In this document: positions 1 to 8,092 of the stretch, piece by piece
How positions within the stretch are numbered: the stretch's first letter is position 1
Layout of the letters: every line of letters begins with the position of its first letter
Assembly (NCBI GenBank): GCA_017642935.1
Contig: JAEPOK010000002.1
Span: 1 to 64,000 of the forward strand
Reading direction: 5' to 3'
DNA: 64,000 bases
From: Hyphomicrobiales bacterium
GTDB lineage: Bacteria > Pseudomonadota > Alphaproteobacteria > Rhizobiales > MH13
Position numbers and translations under genes: made by a program
The notes under the pieces: model-generated
Databases searched by the model: none
What the model was told of the DNA's origin: nothing
Seen by the model: only the letters and a program-made list of their open reading frames with translations

Positions 1-348
1 AGTGATGAGATCGTGGGCTTTGAGCAACCTGTAAACACTGGCCTCGGACACGAAGTAGCGCTGCGTATCGGTGAACCGCACAGCCAGTTCACGCGGCGAT
101 AGCTCAGGCTCGTCCAGTGCCATGTCGATAATCCGCTGCCGAACATCGTCCGGGATCCGGTTCCAGACGCTTGAGGGCTTGGGAGAACGGTCTTCCAAGG
201 CCTCAACCCCACCGGTCAGATATCTGTCGTACCAACGGTAAAACGTGGTGCGGGGAACACCCAACCTGTCGATGGTTTGCTTGGTTGGCAGATGTGATTG
301 TTCAACCAACCTGATGATCTCAAGTTTCTCGGATGCGGGATATCTCAT
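1..348 (-). CDS. IS3-family transposase OrfB, N-terminal 116 residues
   Basis: This is the start of the catalytic subunit of an IS3-type transposase. The frame is open from the ATG at 348 to the window edge. The visible part is the N-terminal DNA-binding region, with a helix-turn-helix (residues about 17-40, containing GVPRTTFYRWYDRY) followed by a second helical region (ELSPRELAVRFTD, FVSEASVYRLLKAHDL). This matches IS3 OrfB proteins common in alphaproteobacteria. The rve/DDE catalytic core would lie to the left of position 1. The start overlaps the orfA stop as ATGA, so translation is probably coupled. Whether the element is intact cannot be seen. Confidence 0.9.
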   Translation of the reverse strand, partial: MRYPASEKLEIIRLVEQSHLPTKQTIDRLGVPRTTFYRWYDRYLTGGVEALEDRSPKPSSVWNRIPDDVRQRIIDMALDEPELSPRELAVRFTDTQRYFVSEASVYRLLKAHDLIT

Positions 349-719
349 TCGATATCTTCCCCATCCGCGATCATGCTTTTCTTGAGAAGACGAAGCTCAA
401 GCGCTTGTTCAGCCACAACCTCCTTCAGGTCCCGCGCCTCACGACGCAAGCCCTGAACCTCGCCTGTGTTTGCTTCGCGCGCGGTGTCGCCTGCCAGTCG
501 CTTCTTGCCGGCCTCCATGAACTCCTTCGACCACGAATAGTACTGGCTCTGGGCAATGCCTTCCTGGCGACAAAGCTCTGCGATCGTGTCCTCGCCGCGT
601 AGTCCAGCCAGCACGATCCTGATCTTGTCTTCTGACGAATACCGCTTGCGCGTCTTACGGCGGATGTCCTTCACCGTGCGATCGGCAGAATCGGTATGGC
701 GTTCGGGGCTATGTCTCAT
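345..719 (-). CDS. IS3-family transposase OrfA
   Basis: A 124-residue IS3 OrfA protein, which binds the IS ends and works with OrfB. Residues about 25-65 form the HTH_Tnp_1 type helix-turn-helix (KRYSSEDKIRIVLAGLRGED, then IAELCRQEGIAQSQYYSW). A C-terminal coiled-coil/leucine zipper (about 88-118) is used for multimerisation. Length and layout are normal for the family. The stop overlaps the orfB start by the ATGA arrangement. It is complete and undamaged in the window. Confidence 0.93.
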   Translation of the reverse strand: MRHSPERHTDSADRTVKDIRRKTRKRYSSEDKIRIVLAGLRGEDTIAELCRQEGIAQSQYYSWSKEFMEAGKKRLAGDTAREANTGEVQGLRREARDLKEVVAEQALELRLLKKSMIADGEDIE

Positions 720-760
720 TCTTCACTCCAACTTGGTGAAGATGAGCCAGAAACTCTCAC

Positions 761-1495
761 TTATGCAATCAGCTCAATTGATCCCGTGAGCGCTGACGGG
801 GAACAGTCGTTTAATGGCGCCAACGGGATGTCGAGGACTATCGCAGAAAGCTGAGCTAAATCCCGCCAATCCCGCGAGAAGGAGAAAACCTTCTCTTCCC
901 GTGGAGCCTTAGCGTTTTTCCTGTCCCGAGTGTCGATAGCGGCTATCCGCATTGACCACTCAAATCCGGTTAGTAGGAAATCTGGCTCATCACCGAGTGC
1001 GGTCACAACGGACCACGGATCAATGTTTCTATGGAGAATCCCTTGGGAATGTAGAAGCTCCACGCCTCTCACCAGCCGCAAGATGTTCGACCACAGCTGG
1101 CGACGGACCCTTGGTTGTCGGGCTTGCGCTAACTGTGGTGGCTTCCGGCTTGCATTCAGCAGTACCGCCAACGGGCTGCCTTGCCCCGGATCAAGCACCA
1201 GATAGAAGCCATCCTTGTCTTCGCCGCTTGCCAACATGGGCACGAACAATTCATCAGCGCCAGGTATCGCTGACAAACGTTGAAGCTGACGGATTTCGCT
1301 CCGCCAAATTGTCTCCAGATCCTGATCGTCAGTTGCTTTTGTTCTAGGCCAACTCTTGATCAGAACCTCAAGACCTTCGCCGTTCCTTGCAGTGTCGATG
1401 CCTGCCCGGCCGTGTTTTCGATCCGGTCTTAGAAGGTATCTATCATCGAGGGAGAACTCGGATAGAAATCCGCGCTTTGCTTTTGTTCGAGCCAT
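761..1495 (-). pseudogene. Protein-kinase-fold protein lacking catalytic residues, 3' end replaced by IS
   Basis: The start is placed at the ATG at 1495, which has a GGGGAG ribosome-binding site; an ATG at 1516 in the same frame is less likely. The 244 visible residues have a protein kinase fold: the beta-3 lysine (VLIKSW, K47), the alpha-C glutamate (SEIRQL, E67), a catalytic-loop equivalent HRNIDPWSVV (155-164) where HRD has become HRN, and an LTGFEW segment where the DFG aspartate is glycine. An alpha-F-like helix (DWRDLAQLSAIVLDI) follows. With the catalytic-loop and DFG aspartates missing, it is probably a pseudokinase, perhaps the regulatory domain of a longer protein. The frame runs into IS3 sequence and stops at 761-763, so the gene is truncated. 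The function is unknown. Confidence 0.65.
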
Positions 1496-1752
1496 TGGCT
1501 CCCCGGCTCCCCACACTCAGAGCGTCATCGTTCTTACGATGTTATCGCAAGATAGAGCTGTTCGGATGCAAAAAGCAAAATGCTGCAGCTCGGGTACTCC
1601 GCACTCAAGGTTGGCTCATTCTCTTAAAGTCAGTGGGTGTAATCATGAGAGCAGGACAGCTTTGCTTTACCTAGCCTTGGTTCGATGAAAAGGAGGCCTC
1701 TATCACGGCGAGCAAAATCATCGCTATCAAACTTATCGATAGCGGCATCCCT

Positions 1753-2841
1753 CTATCGCTGTGTTTCCACCTTCGTACGACCATCAATCTGTGGACCACC
1801 TAGTGCACGGACTAATGAATCCATCACATTAAACAGGATCTCGACAGCGTAGCCCACCAAGAAGGCCAGTGTGGCAGGCGCAATACTTGCCAATAAGCCA
1901 GTCTCATCCACTGGTATAAACCAACTTATGGCAATACCTCCAGTAACGCCAAGTATGACCCGGTAAAAATAAACGCCAACACTTTCGGGTCGAAAAGACA
2001 TTCTTTCAATTTGGTTCGACCCAGATCTTAATATATAAACACAAACTCCGAGCAATGAAGTCAGAACAGGTAAAGCAAATCCCGATATAAGCGACACAAC
2101 ATTCTTCAAATTAGATATCTGGTCGCGCAATGCCTGGTCCAATGATTCACCCGGCTGTATTTCAATATCCGATCGAAGCAGTGTCTGTGTTAAATCAAAA
2201 TTGTAAAGCATTAGCTGTTGAACTTGAGCTTTTCGATCTGCAACCAACGCTGACACAGCCTGATCGTTACCTTCGCTAGCAGATTCCAGCCCCGCAACAA
2301 GTGTTTCTATTGCCGTTGCAACAGTTATACCTCTTTCCAGGAGGAATGTTTCTCGCAGGGCGTTTTCTGAATTATTGATTGTCGATTCGCTTACCGATAC
2401 GAAGGCCAGCGTGGCTACAACTATTATAAATATGATTGCTGAAAATATACCTATTACATTAAGTGTAAATAAATATAGTTTGGCTTGCTTTTCTCCATTA
2501 TTCTTCCATTTACTTCCGGAGAAGCGCAGTGCATCAATATTTGCCGGTTTGGCGTAATTTGTCAGTCGTGAATAAGACTGCCAGAATTGAGTTTCTTCAT
2601 TATGGTCAATGGTGCCTTTTTCTAGTTTCGATGTGAAACTGAGTATTTTCTGAATAAAATCAGGATCCAGAACGACGCCTTGTTCAGAAAGATAGCGAAT
2701 TAAAATCTGCGCGTCGCTGGACGATTGCCGTAAGACATCGGTCCGCTGCTTAGCAAGTTGGTCTTTGTTCACAGTCTCATGTTGGCCGTCAGGCGCAGGC
2801 GGTACAACACTGGGAGACGAAGCTTTTTCAGTTATGGCCAT
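1753..2841 (-). CDS. Membrane protein of unknown function, multi-pass
   Basis: I do not recognise a family. The 362-residue protein has a hydrophilic N-terminal third, then a hydrophobic segment (about 122-150), a soluble loop of roughly 90 residues containing VATAIETLVAGLESASEG, and three further hydrophobic segments near 244-270, 298-316 and 322-345. It is the last gene of a minus-strand run and starts 17 bases after the stop of the previous gene (2859), so the two are probably co-transcribed. Base composition is visibly more AT-rich than the housekeeping genes further right, which suggests transfer. It may belong with the holin-hydrolase genes upstream, but only gene order supports that. 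Confidence 0.7.
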   Translation of the reverse strand: MAITEKASSPSVVPPAPDGQHETVNKDQLAKQRTDVLRQSSSDAQILIRYLSEQGVVLDPDFIQKILSFTSKLEKGTIDHNEETQFWQSYSRLTNYAKPANIDALRFSGSKWKNNGEKQAKLYLFTLNVIGIFSAIIFIIVVATLAFVSVSESTINNSENALRETFLLERGITVATAIETLVAGLESASEGNDQAVSALVADRKAQVQQLMLYNFDLTQTLLRSDIEIQPGESLDQALRDQISNLKNVVSLISGFALPVLTSLLGVCVYILRSGSNQIERMSFRPESVGVYFYRVILGVTGGIAISWFIPVDETGLLASIAPATLAFLVGYAVEILFNVMDSLVRALGGPQIDGRTKVETQR

Positions 2842-2858
2842 GCGGGATAGCTCATCGA

Positions 2859-3512
2859 TTAATTGATTAGACTGAAGCGGACACCACAGTCCGACGACAT
2901 CTGGTTGATTGGACAGATGCGTCGACCTCGATGCTCAATCCAAACGTTGTAATGTCCTGGCACAACCAGCGCTTCTCTTCGTCTGGTGTCTGTTCGCCAG
3001 TCAAAGGTTGTACCTCGACCTAGACTGACCACTTCTGCATCAATTTGATTCTTATTCATGAATCCCGCACCTATCCTAACGGGGGCGAGTGGAATTCCGC
3101 GTAAGAATTGCTGGAAAACCATGAAAACTGGCTCGTTTTCAAAGTCGGGTAAATTTGAGTAACTCTTATCGCCTTGCAGCCGGACCCAAAAATATAGCCT
3201 TTGGCCTCGCCTTATCTCAATCGGGCCGACTGTACCAAGCGAGGTTTCCGGGCATCTTGAGTCCATGCTCATGATCGCAAACTCTGTGATAGCAAGGTAC
3301 TCACTCATCACAGTTGGATAGTGTAAGTCTTCTAAGCACTCTCTGCCATCGATGAGGACGTCGCCCGCCTGCAATGTAGTAGACCAAGAAAAAAACGTGA
3401 AAATCAAAATAATAGGAAATAGGCGATAATAAAAAATCATTGAGGTATGTTCTAGGAATTTAATACATACAATTGTTGGTGATGCAAAAATATAATAGGC
3501 AGATTTTTTCAT
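2859..3512 (-). CDS. Exported protein of unknown function
   Basis: A 217-residue frame (193 if translation starts at the internal ATG at 3440). The ATG at 3512 has a GGGGA sequence about seven bases upstream. The ATG at 3440 would place a hydrophobic signal sequence (residues 1-25, ending near TTLQA) directly at the N-terminus, which looks more like a normal export signal. The mature part has four cysteines in well-spaced positions (ECL, RCP, ICP, DCG), suggesting disulfides in the periplasm. No domain is recognised. It lies 128 bases after the M15 fusion gene and 17 bases before the next membrane protein gene, on the same strand. The region is AT-rich. Confidence 0.65.
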   Translation of the reverse strand: MKKSAYYIFASPTIVCIKFLEHTSMIFYYRLFPIILIFTFFSWSTTLQAGDVLIDGRECLEDLHYPTVMSEYLAITEFAIMSMDSRCPETSLGTVGPIEIRRGQRLYFWVRLQGDKSYSNLPDFENEPVFMVFQQFLRGIPLAPVRIGAGFMNKNQIDAEVVSLGRGTTFDWRTDTRRREALVVPGHYNVWIEHRGRRICPINQMSSDCGVRFSLIN

Positions 3513-3640
3513 ATTTTTTCCCCGACCACATATTTATCCGTGCGATTATTTTTCCTTCTGGATCTCGTAAGATGAATTTGAAACGTTACGTCTGCTCAAA
3601 AGGAATGAGATTTCGCGTGATGTGGCGTTGTCTTTTTGTG

Positions 3641-4948
3641 TTATCGTTTATCCCAATCGACATTTTGTCCTCGGGTATCAATGTGCACAAAGCTCGGATA
3701 GATGCCTATACCGCCTCTAAAGGCACCAGACTGGCGTAGGCGTTTGGCGATGTTACTCCAGTTGCCTGAATTACCAGCTCCACCGCCCAAGACTATAAAG
3801 TCAGCAGCATCAAATTGCATATGGCGGCTGTTGGTAGCACCACCAACATGGCGGTTGTAAGCAGGGTTGCGATAGACGCTGGTGAGCTGGACGGGCGCTC
3901 CAAGCTCCTCGCGAATTTGATCCAGAACATGCACCAGCGGCACCACATTTCCGTAGAGTTCAGGCGGTGGATCGGTGTTCAAGCCAACGCCGGTGTTGCT
4001 TGCGCCCTTTTCCAACAGTTCGCGCCAGTTGAAATACTCAATATGAGATAGGTTCTCCATCCAAAATCGTTCAAATGGATGAAGGTCAGCCATCTCGGCA
4101 CTGAGAACCTGGGCTGGGCGCGAACTTGACGCGCCGGCGCCACCTGCCGCGCGCTCGGCTCCTTGACCAGCAGGCACAACGCCGCCTGCCGAAAGTGTGC
4201 CGCGCGTGCCATACAGTTTTTGCAACTTCGTCTTATGTTTTGAACCGGACGACGAACCAAAGTGAAACCCAACCACAGTCACAAAGGCCGTGGCCATGGC
4301 ACCGAACGCGATGTAGAACACTTCTAGGTTGTTTCCAAACGTTCGGCGCGTCACGGGCTCACCTCTTATGTCCTCATAACCGCCGTTTGAATCCACCCGG
4401 ACATCTTGGTTTGGAATTACCTGGTTCTGTGCATCTACAAACACCTCAATACCGATTGGGTTTTTCGCGATAAGCCAGATTAAAAGGAAAAACGCTGTCA
4501 CAATAATTACCGACAAAACCGTATTGATCGACGATACCCACCAGCGTTCCGACAGAGCGGCTTTGGCTGCGTGGGCTCGGGCAGCTTGCGTGCTTTCCAA
4601 GGTTTTCTGAAAGTCTTCCAGCTCTTCCTTGTGATCCTGCTGTTCTTTGGCAAGCTCGCGTCGTCTGGCCTCCAGCTCTTCATTGTGCTTGGCCTCAAGC
4701 GCACGGTTGTCTGCCTCTGCTTGGCGGTTCGCAGCCTCTTCAATTTTAATTTTTAGCTCGGTCTGAAGGGCGGGATCGCTCTTAACGACCTTCATCTGAT
4801 CTGCCGGAGCAAGGTGGCCCACAACCGCCTCCACAATATCGGCCACGTCCTTGGCCAATTGCTCCCCATCTTCATCATCGATCAGCGCGCCAATGGGCGG
4901 CAAAACAAGCTTGGCAATATCCAGTAGGGTTTGCAGTTGATCGCTCAT
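3641..4948 (-). CDS. Holin-like membrane protein fused to M15-type peptidase
   Basis: This 435-residue protein combines parts that phages usually encode separately. Residues 1-60 carry an amphipathic/hydrophobic start, and 60-130 form a charged coiled-coil. Two transmembrane segments (138-161 and 209-230) end in GFHFGSSSGSK (227-237), resembling 3TM-type holins. The C-terminal third (about 300-435) is a peptidase M15_3-type domain with the expected zinc ligands in SRHMQFDAAD (H376, D380) and FVHID (H422). Such domains cut peptide cross-links of peptidoglycan. The gene follows the lysozyme fusion by 14 bases and shares its N-terminal architecture, so the two are paralogs with exchanged hydrolase domains. 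Topology is uncertain: hydrolase export needs an odd number of membrane passes. Confidence 0.85.
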   Translation of the reverse strand: MSDQLQTLLDIAKLVLPPIGALIDDEDGEQLAKDVADIVEAVVGHLAPADQMKVVKSDPALQTELKIKIEEAANRQAEADNRALEAKHNEELEARRRELAKEQQDHKEELEDFQKTLESTQAARAHAAKAALSERWWVSSINTVLSVIIVTAFFLLIWLIAKNPIGIEVFVDAQNQVIPNQDVRVDSNGGYEDIRGEPVTRRTFGNNLEVFYIAFGAMATAFVTVVGFHFGSSSGSKHKTKLQKLYGTRGTLSAGGVVPAGQGAERAAGGAGASSSRPAQVLSAEMADLHPFERFWMENLSHIEYFNWRELLEKGASNTGVGLNTDPPPELYGNVVPLVHVLDQIREELGAPVQLTSVYRNPAYNRHVGGATNSRHMQFDAADFIVLGGGAGNSGNWSNIAKRLRQSGAFRGGIGIYPSFVHIDTRGQNVDWDKR

Positions 4949-4962
4949 AACACGTCTCCTGA

Positions 4963-6186
4963 TCAGCTACGGCTTGCTCGAAAGGCTGTTTTGGCCTCTC
5001 GCGCCCAATTCAGCCGGCTATCAAAGTGTTTTTTGCCGGGCCGCTCAAATTTATCCATGAAACTGCGCGTTGCATCGGCAAGCGATCCAGTGCCTTTCAA
5101 ATGTTGCAGAGCGTGCTTTTCAGAGGTCTCAAGCTCATGTTTGAGAAAGCCATAATTGGCAGCATCGTCCGATAGGTTGTCGAAGCCATTTGCTAGGCAC
5201 CAAGCCTCAAAGTCTCTGCGACGAGGGCCCGTCCATTGGCACCATCCCCAGCCACCGCGAGAGCCAGGTACGATTGGCTTAATCTCTTGCAAAATCCGGA
5301 ATCCGGCACACTCGTGACCAATGTTGCCAAGAACGCCGCAGGCCTGGTCCAGCGTTAGCCCAAAGTCCGCCATAAGGTCAGAGGCAATATCAGGGACCTT
5401 AAGGCGAAACAGCCCGAAGGTGCCACCAGGATCTGGGCGGGGCTCGGTTTCCACCCCGGGCAAATCAGATGCCAAAGGTGCGATGGCGCTGCCACTCCCC
5501 TGCGCGGATACTTGCTGGATACCGGGTGCATCTTCAGTGGGCACATCAATGATGAGCTCGTCTTTCTTTTTTGATCCAGACGACGACCCAAAATGAAAGC
5601 CGATGATCGTTGCGAACGCCGTCGCCAAAGTACCAATAGCAGTGAAGAAGATTTCAGGGTTTTTGAGATGATCCTCCTGTATGATGAAGATCAAAATCCA
5701 AATGAAACCGATAATGATGCCAACCGACAAGACGGGGTTGATGAGTGAAATCCAAAGCTTGTCAGTATCCGCAGCTTCCAGGGCGTGGTCACGGGCCGAC
5801 TGAACAGATTTCAACTCAGCGTCCCAACGTTCCATTTTTTGCCGATGGCGCTGATCTCGTTCCGCTTTTTCGAGCTCAATGAAGGCTAGATCAATTTCCT
5901 TCTGGGCCGCCAGGGCTCGCTCCTGCTCGGCCAAAGCTTCGGCCTCGAGCGCAGAAAGGCGCTCGCGCAATTTTGCTTGAGCCTGATCATTTTCCTCCAG
6001 CTTGTTTGCGGCTGCTTTAATATCGGCTTCTGTCGGGTTGTCCTTGTTGATCCCAAGAACTTCCTTAACAGCTGCTATCGCTGCGGTTTGGACGTCACCG
6101 TCCTGTCGGTCGGCTTTGAGGACTTTGAAAAGGCTTGGAACTACCTTTACTGCTAGCCCAAGCAATCCTGATAAGAGCACACTCAT
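4963..6186 (-). CDS. Holin-like membrane protein fused to phage-type lysozyme
   Basis: A 407-residue paralog of the next gene in the operon. A hydrophobic N-terminus (3-22) is followed by a long coiled-coil (about 60-140), transmembrane segments at 145-170 and 178-197, and GFHFGSSSGSK (196-206). A low-complexity linker leads to a C-terminal domain (265-400) that matches phage tail lysozymes (Phage_lysozyme2): LGNIGHECAGF with the likely catalytic E292, then GGWGWCQWTGPRR and FMDKFERPGKKHFDSR. It should cleave the glycan strand. It is the first gene of the minus-strand cassette. No phage structural genes flank it, so it may not be simple prophage lysis debris. Confidence 0.85.
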   Translation of the reverse strand: MSVLLSGLLGLAVKVVPSLFKVLKADRQDGDVQTAAIAAVKEVLGINKDNPTEADIKAAANKLEENDQAQAKLRERLSALEAEALAEQERALAAQKEIDLAFIELEKAERDQRHRQKMERWDAELKSVQSARDHALEAADTDKLWISLINPVLSVGIIIGFIWILIFIIQEDHLKNPEIFFTAIGTLATAFATIIGFHFGSSSGSKKKDELIIDVPTEDAPGIQQVSAQGSGSAIAPLASDLPGVETEPRPDPGGTFGLFRLKVPDIASDLMADFGLTLDQACGVLGNIGHECAGFRILQEIKPIVPGSRGGWGWCQWTGPRRRDFEAWCLANGFDNLSDDAANYGFLKHELETSEKHALQHLKGTGSLADATRSFMDKFERPGKKHFDSRLNWAREAKTAFRASRS

Positions 6187-6567
6187 GAACGATCCTCATG
6201 AATTCGTACGATTTGCCGGCGCTAATAAAATGAGTAATATTTACCTAGAAAACAATATTGATATTGATCGTGTCCATTTTACTAGTATGGATAATTACGA
6301 ATGCGATCTCGAAATTTGAAGTTCACTAAAATGGCGTGCGTATAGGGGTTCGCCAAAACTGTTATTTTAACCTCGTCAAGAGCATAGTGGGGAAGCCGAG
6401 AGGCTCAGCCTCTTCTCTCCCAACAAGCAAAATAGTCACCGACCGGGTCCTCGCCCTAATGGGCTTGCGGGCCGCACCACTCGGCAACGATTTGGCTTGT
6501 CCCCTCCCATCTCCGTCCTCGCCGGAAGCAGGGTTGCATGAGCAACCCATTTCCAAAGGAGGAGACA
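6187..6567. other. Intergenic region between divergent genes
   Basis: A stretch of 381 bases between the divergent holin-lysozyme gene and the methyltransferase gene. The part at 6215-6320 is AT-rich and probably holds the promoter of the minus-strand cassette. Small frames here (for example 6187-6319) have no ribosome-binding site and no recognisable product. The last bases before 6568 hold the strong AAAGGAGG ribosome-binding site of the methyltransferase. Confidence 0.6.
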
Positions 6568-7263
6568 ATGGAAAACCAAACGAGAGATGTCAGAAATCAG
6601 ATCATCCAGGGCAATTCAGCGGAGGTGCTAAAGGAGGTTAAGGCCGGAAGCATCGACGTGGCGATCACCGATCCACCCTATTTGGTGAATTATCGCGACA
6701 GTCATGGGCGCACCGTTGCCAATGATGCGAACGCAGAAGGGGTCTTACCGACATTCCCAGAGCTTTATCGGGTGATGAAGCCGAATAGCTTGGTCATCTG
6801 CTTTGCAGGATGGACAGCGCTTGATGCTTTTACGACCGCTTGGCGAGAAGTAGGCTTTCAGATCGTGGGACACATCGTTTGGGCGAAGGACTATGCATCC
6901 AGTTCGAGACAAACAGCGTTTCATCACGAGTCTGCTTATGTGCTGGCGAAGGGGAGGCCAAAGAAGCCGACTGTACCACTGCCGGATGTCCAAGAGTGGG
7001 TTTACTCGGGAAACAAGCTGCACCCCACGGAAAAGGCTGTAGAGATCATCAAGCCGCTGGTCGAGACGTTCTCTAAGCCCGGTGATCTGGTGCTGGACCC
7101 CTTCCTAGGTTCCGGGACGACAGCGGTTGCAGCCTCACTGATGGGCCGTGACTATCTTGGGATCGAATTGGAAGAGCGCTACTGCCAACTAGCGCGCAAG
7201 CGGCTCAAGGGCGTTGAGCGGTTTCGGTCGCGCGGGTCGGTTCAAAGCAAGAGAGCCGCTTGA
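6568..7263 (+). CDS. Orphan DNA methyltransferase, beta class (N6-adenine or N4-cytosine)
   Basis: The start at 6568 is set by a near-perfect AAAGGAGG ribosome-binding site six bases upstream, giving 231 residues. The catalytic motif DPPY lies at residues 35-38, ahead of the S-adenosylmethionine-binding motif DPFLGSGTT in the C-terminal part, which is the beta-class motif order. A target-recognition stretch lies between them (HIVWAKDYASSS, KPTVPLPDVQEW). It should methylate an amino group of A or C in a specific DNA site. No restriction enzyme gene is adjacent, and the protein is much shorter than CcrM, so it is most likely a plasmid- or phage-type solitary methylase that protects or marks mobile DNA. 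Confidence 0.92.
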   Translation: MENQTRDVRNQIIQGNSAEVLKEVKAGSIDVAITDPPYLVNYRDSHGRTVANDANAEGVLPTFPELYRVMKPNSLVICFAGWTALDAFTTAWREVGFQIVGHIVWAKDYASSSRQTAFHHESAYVLAKGRPKKPTVPLPDVQEWVYSGNKLHPTEKAVEIIKPLVETFSKPGDLVLDPFLGSGTTAVAASLMGRDYLGIELEERYCQLARKRLKGVERFRSRGSVQSKRAA

Positions 7264-7287
7264 ATCGGACTGATCTCTGTAAAATCG

Positions 7288-7321
7288 GCGCCTGACGTTC
7301 TGGCCCCAGAACGTCAGGCGC
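7288..7321. terminator. Long perfect hairpin between convergent genes
   Basis: GCGCCTGACGTTCT (7288-7301) pairs perfectly with AGAACGTCAGGCGC (7308-7321) around a six-base GC-rich loop. It lies between the convergent methyltransferase and the recombinase remnant, where a bidirectional terminator would be expected. There is no clear T-run on either side, so a DNA-level role (for example a recombination or protein-binding site) is also possible. Confidence 0.55.
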
Positions 7322-7334
7322 TCTTACTGATAGA

Positions 7335-7874
7335 TCAGGACGGGATGGCGTCATCCAAGCGTTTGAGACTGCGGTAGACGGTGCTTCGATGCACGCCGTG
7401 TGTGGACGCGATCTCGGACACGGTCGCCAGCTTTGCGTCGATTGAGGCCTTCGCGGCTGCGGCCTTGTCCTTCGTCATCTTGATCGGTGGGCCAAGGCGC
7501 TGGCCGCGCGCTCGCGCCGCTTTGAGCCCCTCAATGGTTCGTTCGGAGATTTTCATGCGCTCGCGTTCGGCTGCCGCAGCTTGCACGATGTAGGCCTAGC
7601 GGCCATCAGCCGACTGCGTTTCGATGTCGAAGTTCATCGCGTGAAAGCCGATACCGCGCTCGCGCAATGATCGCTCATGAAAGAGAGCGTCTTCGGTCGA
7701 GCGAAATGCGCGATCCAAGTCCCACACGAAAAGCGTGTCACCTTTGCGCAGCTCGCCAAGCATCATGTCGAAGACGGGACGTTCATCCGCGATCGCGGAT
7801 AGTGTTTCGACAAAGAGTTTGTCGCACAGTCCCTCAGGCCGTTTATCTGACGGGCCGGATTTTGAGTCTTGGTG
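7335..7874 (-). pseudogene. Serine recombinase (resolvase/invertase) remnant
   Basis: Read on the minus strand, the frame from 7874 to 7335 encodes most of a Hin/resolvase-type serine recombinase. It contains GDTLFVWDLDRAFRST, a loop equivalent to GIGFHAMNFDIETQSADGR, the long E-helix region (ERERMKISERTIEGLKAAR) and a C-terminal helix-turn-helix (VSEIASTHGVHRSTVYRSL). A TAG stop at 7596-7598 interrupts it where homologs read DGRLAY. The N-terminus that should carry the catalytic serine (YxRVS) is absent, since the frame closes at 7875-7877 without a start. An internal GTG at 7586 could only give an 83-residue DNA-binding fragment. The gene is therefore dead as a recombinase. Confidence 0.85.
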
Positions 7875-8092
7875 CTAACGCGCAAATATCCTATTTTCAT
7901 TATAAATCAGTGCCTTAGCGGACGAAGCTGCACGCTCCCGTATGTCGCGTAAACGACCCTTTCCGCAATTCGGCTTGGCGGGGTGAAACGGCCCTTGGGC
8001 CGGTTTCCTCGTCTCCCGCTATCTTCCTGTAATCTCATATAATTGTAGCAAAATCGGGCCGGTGAAGTAAAATTTCGCATGAACGGTCGTTT

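Larger units (their letters stand above)
1..780 (-). mobile_element. IS3-family insertion sequence, partial
   Basis: Two overlapping minus-strand frames with the IS3 orfA/orfB layout fill this stretch, and the element runs off the left edge. The outer end on this side is not exact. The host reading frame of the neighbouring kinase gene ends in a stop at 761-763, inside sequence that probably belongs to the IS, so the junction is likely between about 765 and 800. The second terminal repeat is outside the window, so the inverted repeats and target duplication cannot be checked. Confidence 0.8.

Noticed and set aside
3641-6186. Simple prophage remnant
   Set aside because: Apart from lysis-type domains there are no capsid, tail, terminase or phage repressor genes in the neighbouring 15 kb, although a larger prophage to the left of the window cannot be excluded.
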